A DNA stretch of 11,173 nucleotides from JBCDBW01 sp039182965 (GTDB lineage: Bacteria > Verrucomicrobiota > Verrucomicrobiia > Verrucomicrobiales > DEV007), in contig JBCDBW010000131.1 of assembly GCA_039182965.1 (NCBI GenBank), forward strand, positions 1 to 11,173, read 5' to 3'. The notes below the pieces were generated by a model, which had not been told where the DNA came from, did not search any database, and was given only the letters and a program-made list of their open reading frames with translations. Shown piece after piece: positions 1-7,193 of the stretch. Every line of letters begins with the position of its first letter. Positions within the stretch are counted from its first letter, which is position 1. The translations under genes and the position numbers were made by a program.

Positions 1-16
1 CTAACACTGATATACC

Positions 17-469
17 ATGGACACATTCGTCATTGCCCTCGGATGGGTGGGCATTTTCGCCCCCCTCGCCCTCGGTGCCACCGGTAGCATGATCGGCTGC
101 TCACGCGGCGGCCAAGCCGCCTGCGGAGCCATGCTCGAAACGGAAAGCGGACACGGACGCTTCGTCGGCATCTCCGCAATGCCCTCCTCCCAAACCATCT
201 ACGGCATCGTCGTCACCCTCTCCCTCAATCGCGTCGTCACCCCCGATAACGCCCCAGGCCTCTTCGGCATCGGCCTCCTCACCGGGATCGCCCTCCTCGT
301 CAGCGCCGCCCAACAGGGCAGCGCCTGCGCCGCTTCCATCAACGCCTTCAAAAGTAAACCGGAAATCTTCGGCCTCTCCATTTCCCCCGCCGCCGTCGTC
401 GAAGGCTTCGCCGTCTTCGCCTTCGTCTTCGCCCTCGTCCTCGCCGGAGACCTCCCCGGAGCCGAATAA
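17..469 (+). CDS. atpK: V/A-type ATPase subunit K (membrane rotor c-ring, duplicated hairpin)
   Basis: A 150-residue protein with four hydrophobic helices (about residues 3-25, 48-70, 81-107, 122-144), which is the two-hairpin form of the proteolipid that builds the rotating membrane ring of V/A-type ATPases. The second hairpin keeps the ion-carrying glutamate, E129 in the stretch PAAVVEGF. The first hairpin has no acidic residue at the matching place, as in Enterococcus NtpK and unlike one-hairpin c subunits. The MPSSQ motif (55-59) matches the LPGTQ of NtpK, and Q100 in the QQG stretch matches its helix-3 glutamine. The ATG at 17 gives a full-length first helix. No Shine-Dalgarno sequence lies in the 16 bases before it, so the gene probably follows another gene closely. 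It lies 15 bases before subunit E in the same operon. The family call is secure; sodium coupling is inference. Confidence 0.95.
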   Translation: MDTFVIALGWVGIFAPLALGATGSMIGCSRGGQAACGAMLETESGHGRFVGISAMPSSQTIYGIVVTLSLNRVVTPDNAPGLFGIGLLTGIALLVSAAQQGSACAASINAFKSKPEIFGLSISPAAVVEGFAVFAFVFALVLAGDLPGAE

Positions 470-484
470 CACGCTCGCCCCGCC

Positions 485-1177
485 ATGTCCTCACCCGAAG
501 AACTCGACACACCCGCTTCCGGAGTCCAAAACCTCATCGACCGCATCCGCGGAGAAGGCGTCAAGGCCGGCGAAGAGGAAGCAGAACGCATCCTCAGAGA
601 AGCGGAATCTAAAGCCGCCACCATTGTCGCGGAAGCCAAATCCGAGGCCGCACAATCGCTCTCCGACGCCCGCTCCAAAATTGACTCGGAAAAAAACGCC
701 GCCGAAGAATCCCTCAAACTCGCCGCGCGCGACACCATCAAAGAACTCGGCGAAAACGTTCGCGAGGCCTTCAATCGACAGCTCCGTCGCCTCATCTCCG
801 CTGAACTGGAAGACCGGAACTTCCTCCGCGAGGTCATCCTCGCCCTCGCCGGCCAGACCGCCGACGAAACACTCAAGGACAAGGCCGTCGAGATTCTCCT
901 CTCCCAACACTCCAGCCCCGCCGCGGCCGGTTCCGATTCCGGCGACGAAGAAGCCGAGGAACGCATCCGGAAATTCATCCTCAGCGTCTCCGGCGAAACC
1001 CTGCGCGAGGGCATCGAGTTCAAAATCGATCCCCAGCTCGAAAAAGGAGTTTCCGTCCGCATCGTCGACGAAGAACTCCAAATCGATCTCAACGAAACAA
1101 CCATCTCCGGCTTCCTCGTTCGACAGCTCCTCCCAAGATACCGTCGCCTCCTCGCCGGCGAATACCCGGAGACCTGA
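485..1177 (+). CDS. atpE: V/A-type ATPase subunit E (peripheral stalk)
   Basis: A 230-residue hydrophilic protein without membrane segments. Residues about 15-110 form a long charged, alanine-rich helix with heptad character, the extended coiled coil of the peripheral stalk that stops the catalytic head turning with the rotor. The C-terminal part (about 160-230) is the globular domain that contacts the head, ending in a GVSVRIVDEELQIDL-type strand region followed by ISGFLVRQLLPRYRRLL, the usual pattern at the end of subunit E. A short acidic, Ser/Ala/Gly-rich stretch (about 142-158) separates the two parts. It lies between subunit K and the DUF2764 gene, as expected for an E-DUF2764-A block. 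Recognition rests on architecture, length and neighbours, since subunit E diverges quickly. The symbol follows V-type usage and is not the F-type c subunit. The stalk partner subunit G/H is not in the window. Confidence 0.88.
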   Translation: MSSPEELDTPASGVQNLIDRIRGEGVKAGEEEAERILREAESKAATIVAEAKSEAAQSLSDARSKIDSEKNAAEESLKLAARDTIKELGENVREAFNRQLRRLISAELEDRNFLREVILALAGQTADETLKDKAVEILLSQHSSPAAAGSDSGDEEAEERIRKFILSVSGETLREGIEFKIDPQLEKGVSVRIVDEELQIDLNETTISGFLVRQLLPRYRRLLAGEYPET

Positions 1178-1196
1178 GACACGGCATCTTCAAACC

Positions 1197-1895
1197 ATGT
1201 TCCGCACTCGCCACCAGTATTACGGCCTCGTCGCCAGCCTCCCCGCCCTCCCCCGCATCGGCCAGACCGAGCGCCTCCCCATCAACGAACCCCGCCTCGA
1301 CGAACGCCTCCGCATGCTCCAACCGGCCGACGCCTCCATCGTCGCCAACCTTCGCCATTTCATCCAATGGCAAAACCGGAATCCCAACCAAACCGATGCG
1401 GAGATCGCCGCACAGTATCGCGAGCTCCTCGAAAAAAATAAACACCCCGCCGTGCGCTCCGCCATCGAGTTCCGCATCAACCTTCGCACCATTCTCGCCG
1501 CGCTGCGCCGCCGCCTACGCGGAGAAAACAGCGGCCCATCTGACCCCGATTGGGGGCTCGGCCCCTGGGTTTCACACATCGAAAGGAATTGGGGACACCC
1601 CGACTTCCGCCTTGGAAAGGTCTTTCCATGGATTACTGAAGCCAGACAATTCCTCGAAAACGGAGAGGCCTTCAAACTCGAAGAGCTCGCCATGAACCTC
1701 GTCTGGGACGCCCTCGACCGCTCCTCCGTTGGCAAATACTTCGAACTCGAAAACGTCATCGCCTTCGTCTTCAAATGGGATGTCCTCAACAGATGGCTTT
1801 CCTACCGGGAAGACAACGCCCGCGCACACTTTGACGATTTGGCCGCGACTCTCTTTCCCGATCCTATCCTCCCGTCACCCGCCAACGATTCATGA
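1197..1895 (+). CDS. DUF2764 family protein of V/A-type ATPase operon (possible divergent subunit C)
   Basis: A 232-residue soluble, mostly helical protein of the family found next to bacterial V-type ATPase genes (the place of CT309 in Chlamydia). The start MFRTRHQYYGLVASLPALP carries the family's N-terminal YY-x-VASLP signature, which is why the ATG at 1197 is chosen although the frame stays open far upstream through subunit E. The last four bases overlap the start of subunit A (ATGA), implying translational coupling and a matched supply of the two proteins. No biochemical role is established for the family. Its operon place equals that of subunit C in archaeal-type clusters, and the helix SAIEFRINLRTILAALRRRL (88-107) resembles the acidic-x-x-N-L helix repeated in subunit C, so a role in the central stalk joining rotor ring to shaft is a reasonable guess. 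No enzyme motif is visible. Confidence 0.85.
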   Translation: MFRTRHQYYGLVASLPALPRIGQTERLPINEPRLDERLRMLQPADASIVANLRHFIQWQNRNPNQTDAEIAAQYRELLEKNKHPAVRSAIEFRINLRTILAALRRRLRGENSGPSDPDWGLGPWVSHIERNWGHPDFRLGKVFPWITEARQFLENGEAFKLEELAMNLVWDALDRSSVGKYFELENVIAFVFKWDVLNRWLSYREDNARAHFDDLAATLFPDPILPSPANDS

Positions 1896-3712
1896 CCTCG
1901 CCGTCCCAAGATCAAAACACCCGCACCGCCCGCGTCATCGCCGCCGAGGAAAGCCTTGTCACCATCGAAACACAAGGCGACCCCATCATCAAAAACGAAG
2001 TCGGCTACATCATCCTCAAAAAAGAACAACTCAAAGCAGAAGTCCTTCGCGTGCGCGGAAATACCGCCGATATGCAGGTCTTCGAAGATACCAAGGGGGT
2101 CCGCACCGGCGATGAAGTCCGCCTCTCCGGAGAAATGCTCTCCGTCGAACTCGGACCCGGCCTCTTGAGCACCGTCTTCGATGGCCTCCAAAACCCTCTC
2201 CAAGCCCTCGCCGATGAACACGGCTTCTTCCTCCCCCGCGGCGATTATCCCCCGCCTCTCAATCGAGAAAAACAATGGCCCTTTACGCCCCTCGCCGCCG
2301 CCGGCGATCGCCTCGTCGCCGGACAACCTCTCGGCGTTGTGCCCGAAGGCATTCTCGAACATAAGATCATGGTGCCCTTCGACGAGCCCGATCCCGTTGA
2401 AGTCACCTGGATCCAAAGCGGCAACTTCACCGTCGATCAACCCGTCGCCCGCATCCGCCAAGCCGACGGCACCGAACGAGAGGTCAATCTCATTCAACGC
2501 TGGCCCGTCCGACGCGCCATCCCCGAACGCATGTTCGCCCGCCGCCAAGCCGAACGCCTCTACCCCAACGAACCTCTCACCACCACCATCCGTATTATCG
2601 ACACCTTCTTTCCCATCGCCCGCGGTGGCACCGGGTGTATCCCCGGTCCCTTCGGCGCCGGAAAAACAGTCCTCCAAAGCCTCATCGCCCGATACTCAAC
2701 CGTCGACGTCGTCATTATCGTCGCCTGCGGCGAGCGCGCCGGTGAAGTCGTCGAAACCATCACCGAGTTCCCAAAGACCAAAGACCCACGCACCGGGGGC
2801 TCCCTCATGGATCGCACCATCATCGTCTGCAACACCTCTTCCATGCCCGTCGCCGCACGAGAGTCCTCCATCTATACCGGCGTCACCCTCGCCGAGTATT
2901 ATCGACAAATGGGATGTGACGTCCTCCTCATCGCCGACTCCACCTCCCGCTGGGCCCAAGCCATGCGCGAAACTTCCGGGCGCATGGAAGAAATCCCCGG
3001 TGAAGAGGCCTTCCCCGCATATCTCGACTCCTCCGTCAAAAATCTCTACGAACGCGCCGGGGTCCTCAAATGCCCCGATGAATCGATCGGTTCCCTCACC
3101 ATGATCGGCACCGTCTCACCCGCCGGCGGGAACTTCGAAGAACCCGTCACCCAAGCGACGCTCGGCACCGTGAAAACCTTCCTCGGCCTTTCCTACGACC
3201 GTGCCTACCGCCGCTTCTACCCCGCCATCGATCCTCTCATGTCCTGGTCCCGCTACCTCGATCAGGTAAGCGATTGGCTCGGTGAACATCTCGGCGCCGC
3301 ATGGGTGCCCGAGGTAAAACAACTCAGTGAACTGCTCCACGAAGGCGATACCGTTTACCAGATGATGCAGGTCACCGGCGAAGAAGGCATCTCCCTCAAA
3401 GACTACCTCGTCTGGCAAAAAGCTACCCTCGTGGATATGGTCTATCTCCAGCAAGACGCCTTCGATGATGTCGACGTCTCCATGCCCCGAGATCGCCAAC
3501 AGGAAAGCTTCCGCCTACTCAAAGACCTCGTCGATCGCCAATACACTTTCCCGGATAAAGATCACGCCCGGGATTTCTTCACGCGGATCACCGGCCTCTA
3601 CAAGAATTGGAATTACAGCGCACCCAATACTCCCGAATACTCCCGTTACCTCGACGAAATCAAATCACTCGTTGACGAAAATTCCATCACCCAGGCCTCC
3701 GCAAAAAGCTGA
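1892..3712 (+). CDS. atpA: V/A-type ATPase catalytic subunit A
   Basis: A 606-residue protein, the usual length for a bacterial or archaeal-type A subunit (about 580-600). It is the ATP-hydrolysing or ATP-synthesising member of the A3B3 head. In order: an N-terminal beta-barrel (about 10-80), the A-specific non-homologous insert (about 110-190), the nucleotide-binding domain with P-loop GPFGAGKT (252-259, K258), the catalytic glutamate E281 in CGER, the Walker B stretch DVLLIAD (343-349) followed by STSRWA, and a helical C-terminal domain (from about 440). The 23-residue spacing from the P-loop lysine to the glutamate equals that in the Thermus enzyme. All catalytic residues are present, so the subunit should be active. 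The start overlaps the previous stop as ATGA. Unusually, subunit B does not follow: 18 bases after the stop a gene on the opposite strand ends. Confidence 0.98.
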   Translation: MTSPSQDQNTRTARVIAAEESLVTIETQGDPIIKNEVGYIILKKEQLKAEVLRVRGNTADMQVFEDTKGVRTGDEVRLSGEMLSVELGPGLLSTVFDGLQNPLQALADEHGFFLPRGDYPPPLNREKQWPFTPLAAAGDRLVAGQPLGVVPEGILEHKIMVPFDEPDPVEVTWIQSGNFTVDQPVARIRQADGTEREVNLIQRWPVRRAIPERMFARRQAERLYPNEPLTTTIRIIDTFFPIARGGTGCIPGPFGAGKTVLQSLIARYSTVDVVIIVACGERAGEVVETITEFPKTKDPRTGGSLMDRTIIVCNTSSMPVAARESSIYTGVTLAEYYRQMGCDVLLIADSTSRWAQAMRETSGRMEEIPGEEAFPAYLDSSVKNLYERAGVLKCPDESIGSLTMIGTVSPAGGNFEEPVTQATLGTVKTFLGLSYDRAYRRFYPAIDPLMSWSRYLDQVSDWLGEHLGAAWVPEVKQLSELLHEGDTVYQMMQVTGEEGISLKDYLVWQKATLVDMVYLQQDAFDDVDVSMPRDRQQESFRLLKDLVDRQYTFPDKDHARDFFTRITGLYKNWNYSAPNTPEYSRYLDEIKSLVDENSITQASAKS

Positions 3713-3722
3713 CCCCTGAACT

Positions 3723-3748
3723 CCAAAAATCTACAGAGGCTTCGCCTC
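3723..3748 (-). terminator. Weak hairpin plus T-run at the end of the transpeptidase gene
   Basis: On the minus strand the last codons contain GAGGC-GAA-GCCTC (3748-3736), a perfect 5-bp stem with a GAA loop, followed after six bases (which include the TAG stop) by a run of five T (3729-3725). This could act as a factor-independent terminator for the leftward unit at the convergent junction with subunit A. The stem is short, lies within the coding region and is not directly joined to the T-run, so it may be chance. No T-run follows it on the plus strand. Confidence 0.3.
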
Positions 3749-4747
3749 GGGCGTCATAATGTTAAACCCTGCCGCAGACCTCGTCGACAAAGTACTCGAT
3801 TTTCCAGTCGTCACCAGAATCGTTCCCGGCGTCAATGCCGCCGCAATCTTCTTGTGAAAGTCGTTTGGAACGTTGATCTGCCCGCGCACCCTGGCTACCG
3901 CATCACCGCGTCCGCCCCCGGACATCGTCAGGACACTCCATGGTCGAATCGGCACACCCGGAAAACGAGGGTCCGGAGCTTCCGTCCCTTCCAACATCAT
4001 AAAGACCCCCTCATTCGGCGTCGCCCCCGGCGCAATCCCAATCGGAGACTGACCAATCTGCTTGCCATTTCGCCACACATAAATCGTCCTGTCCGCATAA
4101 CTCACCAGAATACTGAACGGACCCGAGGGGCTCTTGTGCGGTTCCCACACCGTTTCCCCCGTCGGTATCGCAAAATTTGAAGGATTCTGCGCCCGACTCG
4201 CCAACAAAACATTCGCCGGCTTCGTGGAACGAGACGGCGTCGCCCCCTTCTTCGTAATCGCCACCGTCGCACCATTGTGCATCACCCCATACACCTTCTC
4301 AGAAAAAGCATACGGCAAACGCACACAACCCGCCGATGCCGGATAACCCGGCAAATCCCCAGCATGCATCGCAATTCCACTCCACGTGAGCCGCTGCATG
4401 TAAGGCATCTGCGCCCCTTCATAAATACTCGACTCATGTTCGACCTTTCGCTGCAAAACCGTGAACACCCCCGTCGGCGTCTCTTTGCCCGGGCGCCCAG
4501 TGCTCACCGTCGAACGCGCAATCTCAATCCCATTGCGATACACATACGCCATCTGATCATCGATGCTCACAACCACCAAAACCGGCCCGCTCGTGGATCG
4601 CTCCGGATTCCACTCAAATTGACCGGGCGCTAGTTTCGTCCGCGTGGAAGTCGTCCCCGTCGTCACACACCCACTCAACCCAGCCCCCAACACAACCATC
4701 CCCAACAAATACAATATTCCAAGCGCTCTCTTCATGACCGCTATCAT
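3731..4747 (-). CDS. Lipoprotein L,D-transpeptidase (YkuD) with a second, inactive YkuD-like domain
   Basis: A 338-residue envelope protein. The N-terminus is a bacterial lipoprotein signal: KR, a hydrophobic run (residues 8-23) and lipobox LSGC ending at C27. Residues about 54-165 form a YkuD L,D-transpeptidase domain with H128 and the motif PASAGCVRLP holding nucleophile C141 and R143. The family forms 3-3 peptidoglycan cross-links or attaches proteins to peptidoglycan, in the periplasm. The usual SHGC reads SAGC here, a variant known in active-looking members. Residues about 208-315 repeat the whole domain, but the catalytic positions are S276, Q290 and N292, so this copy should be inactive. 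The first ATG (4747) and the fifth codon, also ATG (4735), are both possible; the second gives a more typical signal beginning MKRALG. It lies 35 bases downstream of the CNNM gene and is probably co-transcribed with it. Confidence 0.92.
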   Translation of the reverse strand: MIAVMKRALGILYLLGMVVLGAGLSGCVTTGTTSTRTKLAPGQFEWNPERSTSGPVLVVVSIDDQMAYVYRNGIEIARSTVSTGRPGKETPTGVFTVLQRKVEHESSIYEGAQMPYMQRLTWSGIAMHAGDLPGYPASAGCVRLPYAFSEKVYGVMHNGATVAITKKGATPSRSTKPANVLLASRAQNPSNFAIPTGETVWEPHKSPSGPFSILVSYADRTIYVWRNGKQIGQSPIGIAPGATPNEGVFMMLEGTEAPDPRFPGVPIRPWSVLTMSGGGRGDAVARVRGQINVPNDFHKKIAAALTPGTILVTTGKSSTLSTRSAAGFNIMTPEAKPL

Positions 4748-4782
4748 GCGTCTCTCTTCTCCCCCCTCTCAAGCGCAAAATT

Positions 4783-6006
4783 TTATTCCCCGTCCCGATC
4801 CCCCACCTTATTCCCGCCCGCACCCTCGCTCTCTCCCATCTCCGCAAGCGAGATGCCCATTCGCCCCGCCCGCTGCTTCCACAAATTGCGCGCCTGCTGC
4901 TGCATGTCGTCCGTCGTATCCACCTCATCCACAATTTCCAAGCCCAACAACGTCTCGACCACATCCTCCATCGTCACCACTCCCTCACATCCTCCGAATT
5001 CATCCAAGACCAACGCAATCTGATTGCGCCCAGAAACAAACTTCTCAAACGCCTTGGGAACCGGCGTCGCCGCCGATAGCCGAGGCATCTCCCGCACCAG
5101 CTCCCCTAACTGAATCCCATTACGGTCATAAGCCGCCGCCGCTAAAATATCATCCTTCAATACAAACCCGCTCGGTTCATCCAAATCCTTCTCGTATATC
5201 GGAATCCTCGAAAATGGTGTCTGCCCATGCTCTTCCATAAACTCCCCGACGGTCATCTTCTCCGGTAACGCAAATACCACCACCCGCGGAGTCATCACGT
5301 CGTGCACCGTATTCTCACGCAACTGCAGCAAATTCTGCAATATCCGCATCTCGTTCTCCTTCAACTTCCCCGCCTTACGCCCCATCTCCCCCATCACCCG
5401 CAATTCTTCAAGACTGAACTCCGCCTGCCCATGCCCACCCGGCGCAAATATCGATACCAATTTTACAAACGGATACATCACCCTCGACAGCACCGCCAAA
5501 CAACGCCCCACCCATGGCGCCCAAGACCGCCAATAGCGCGCCCCCAGGTTCTTCGGAATAATTTCCGACAAAATCAAAATCGCCAACGTCATCAATGCTC
5601 CCGCCAAATGCTCCATCCACCCGCCCCCCGTCAACGCCGCCACCTGCGCCCCTACCCCCATCGCACCCACCGTGTGCGCAATCGTGTTTAACGTCAATAT
5701 CGACGTCAAAGGCGCATTCAAATCCGACTTCAGGCGCTCTAAGATCGCCCCCGTCCGAGGTCGCTCCTCTTTCTTCGTCTCAATATACGGCCGCGTGATA
5801 CTCAACAACACAGCCTCCCAAACCGAACAAAAAAACGACACGCCGAGAGCAAGAACAAAATACAATACCAACAAAGTCAAACTCCCCGATCCCGGCTCCA
5901 CCGAAATCGATCCGCCCGCCGCCAGCAACACCACCTCCTCAATCTGTATCACCATACCATCGCACCCCATCCCTCCCATCGCGTCAAGCATGAGTCGCAT
6001 ATTCAC
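4783..6006 (-). CDS. CNNM (DUF21) transmembrane protein with paired CBS domains, HlyC/CorC family
   Basis: An inner-membrane protein of up to 407 residues. A CNNM/DUF21 domain spans about 43-190 with hydrophobic segments near 43-66, 97-125, 133-155 and 165-187, and the conserved SEIIPKNLGARY motif (147-158). A linker with KENEMRILQNLLQLRENTV leads to MTPRVVV (238-244), the usual entry to the CBS pair (about 238-360), which binds adenine nucleotides in related proteins. The CorC_HlyC C-terminal domain is absent; after IVDEVDTTDDMQQQAR (358-373) only a short polar tail remains. Relatives are linked to magnesium or cobalt movement or tolerance, and this protein's ion is unknown. The start is uncertain: 6006 is GTG, with in-frame ATG at 6000, 5991, 5979, 5970 and 5955. 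The start at 5955 (residue 18) still keeps the membrane domain whole and lies about 15 bases after a GGGAGGG run. It is divergent from the DUF389 gene. Confidence 0.9.
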   Translation of the reverse strand: MNMRLMLDAMGGMGCDGMVIQIEEVVLLAAGGSISVEPGSGSLTLLVLYFVLALGVSFFCSVWEAVLLSITRPYIETKKEERPRTGAILERLKSDLNAPLTSILTLNTIAHTVGAMGVGAQVAALTGGGWMEHLAGALMTLAILILSEIIPKNLGARYWRSWAPWVGRCLAVLSRVMYPFVKLVSIFAPGGHGQAEFSLEELRVMGEMGRKAGKLKENEMRILQNLLQLRENTVHDVMTPRVVVFALPEKMTVGEFMEEHGQTPFSRIPIYEKDLDEPSGFVLKDDILAAAAYDRNGIQLGELVREMPRLSAATPVPKAFEKFVSGRNQIALVLDEFGGCEGVVTMEDVVETLLGLEIVDEVDTTDDMQQQARNLWKQRAGRMGISLAEMGESEGAGGNKVGDRDGE

Positions 6007-6057
6007 TCATCGTTTCTCCTTCCACTCGCAGGCCACTGTCGATAAGCTCATCTTCTT

Positions 6058-7170
6058 GTGCCCTCTTCTCGCGCCAACGGTTCCAATTCCCCCGTGCCAA
6101 CCGAAAGCAAATGGCAGCGCCTCTTCCCACACCTCGAACGCGCAGATCGCCTCGCTCTCGTCGATAACCTAAAGGAGGCATCCCAATGGAGCATGAACTT
6201 TGGGGTGATGTTAGGCTGCTCCGTGATCATCGCCGGTTTCGGCCTGATCCAGGACTCTGTGGCCGTGATTATCGGTGCCATGCTCGTCGCCCCCCTCATG
6301 ACCCCCCTCATCGGCACCGGCCTCGCCCTCGTCCAAGGCAACTTCAAACTCCTCGCGGACGCTTCACGCGCCATGATCTTCGGATCCCTCCTTAGCCTCG
6401 CCCTCGGAATCCTCCTCCGCCTCCTCACCCCCGGCCACGAACTCACAATGCAAGTCGCCGTCCGAGGATCCCCCAATATCCTCGACCTCGGAATCGCCTT
6501 CTTCGCCGGCGTCGCAGCCGGCTACGCAATGGCCCGACCAAAAATGTCCGGCGCCCTCCCCGGAGTCGCCATTTCCGTCGCCCTCGTCCCACCCCTCGCC
6601 GCCGCCGGAATCGCCCTCGGCTCCGCCGATTGGGCCATCGCTCTCGGCGCCCTCCTCCTCTTCGCCACCAATATGGTCGCAATCGTCCTCGGAAGCGCCC
6701 TCGTCTTCCGCATCCACGGAATCAAAACCCCAAAAAAAAATCGCACCGCCGCCGTGTCCATGAAACGGATCATCCTCGCCCTCGGATTCGCTCTCGTCAT
6801 CATGACCGCACCCCTCGCCTACCGCCTCATGGACCAAATCAGGCAAGGCCAAGCCAAACCCAATTCCCTCGCCCTCTCAGAAAAAATGTGGACACAACTC
6901 GACAAACGCCTCGAAAGAGAACCCGGAATCGACTTTCTCGCCGGCGCCCGCGCCAGCTCAGAAGGACCCGAAGATGTCACGCTCGTCATCACCGCCGATC
7001 GCACCGTCCCGGGCACCCTCATTCTCGAAATCGATAACATGATCGACAACGAACTCGGCCGGGATATCGAAGTCAAAATCAACGTGATCCAGCAAGGCGC
7101 CGTCTCCCCAATGCCCAATACGGTCACAAAAAAATCCCCCGGCGATCCCGCCCCTACCGTCAACGAGTAA
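6058..7170 (+). CDS. DUF389 family multi-pass membrane protein (TIGR00341-like)
   Basis: A 370-residue protein whose residues about 40-220 form the DUF389 membrane domain with five or six hydrophobic segments. The family signature SQWSMNFGVML (42-52) is followed by DSVAVIIGAMLVAPLMTPLI (66-85), and VALVPPLAAAGIALG (174-188) is a second conserved helix. A lysine-rich cytoplasm-like loop (222-236) precedes another hydrophobic segment (236-255) and a soluble C-terminal domain (about 260-355) with mixed strands and helices. The function of DUF389 proteins is not established. The chosen start is a GTG; an in-frame TAA at 6043 rules out a longer form, and the next in-frame ATG (6193) would cut into the conserved region. 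No Shine-Dalgarno sequence precedes the GTG. It is first in a plus-strand operon, with AsmA 23 bases later. A shared divergent promoter region of about 50 bases separates it from the CNNM gene. Confidence 0.88.
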   Translation: MPSSRANGSNSPVPTESKWQRLFPHLERADRLALVDNLKEASQWSMNFGVMLGCSVIIAGFGLIQDSVAVIIGAMLVAPLMTPLIGTGLALVQGNFKLLADASRAMIFGSLLSLALGILLRLLTPGHELTMQVAVRGSPNILDLGIAFFAGVAAGYAMARPKMSGALPGVAISVALVPPLAAAGIALGSADWAIALGALLLFATNMVAIVLGSALVFRIHGIKTPKKNRTAAVSMKRIILALGFALVIMTAPLAYRLMDQIRQGQAKPNSLALSEKMWTQLDKRLEREPGIDFLAGARASSEGPEDVTLVITADRTVPGTLILEIDNMIDNELGRDIEVKINVIQQGAVSPMPNTVTKKSPGDPAPTVNE

Positions 7171-7193
7171 CTCCACCCCCACGCCTCGGCCCT

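Noticed and set aside
199..1182. 327-codon minus-strand open frame across subunits K and E
   Set aside because: It is Ser/Arg-rich with no domain and is antisense to two well-recognised genes; long antisense frames are expected from this codon use.
624..1196. Upstream extension of the DUF2764 frame (open from 624 through subunit E)
   Set aside because: The extension is a Ser/Pro/Lys/Arg-rich out-of-frame reading of subunit E, and the family signature begins just after the ATG at 1197.
1802..2677. 291-codon minus-strand open frame opposite subunit A
   Set aside because: Gly/Asp/Glu-rich antisense shadow of a conserved ATPase gene.
2181..3104. 307-codon plus-strand frame inside subunit A
   Set aside because: Ser/Pro-rich out-of-frame product of C-rich codons; the real frame carries all the ATPase motifs.
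3713..3760. Terminator for the ATPase operon on the plus strand
   Set aside because: The hairpin at 3736-3748 is not followed by a T-run in this direction; only the minus-strand reading has one.
6001..6060. Divergent promoters between the CNNM and DUF389 genes
   Set aside because: A promoter is expected here, but I found no -35/-10 pair with proper spacing on either strand, so no site is called.
6186..6395. 69-codon plus-strand frame after the AAAGGAGG motif
   Set aside because: Arg/Pro/His-rich out-of-frame reading of the conserved DUF389 helices; the ribosome-site match alone is not enough to call a gene.
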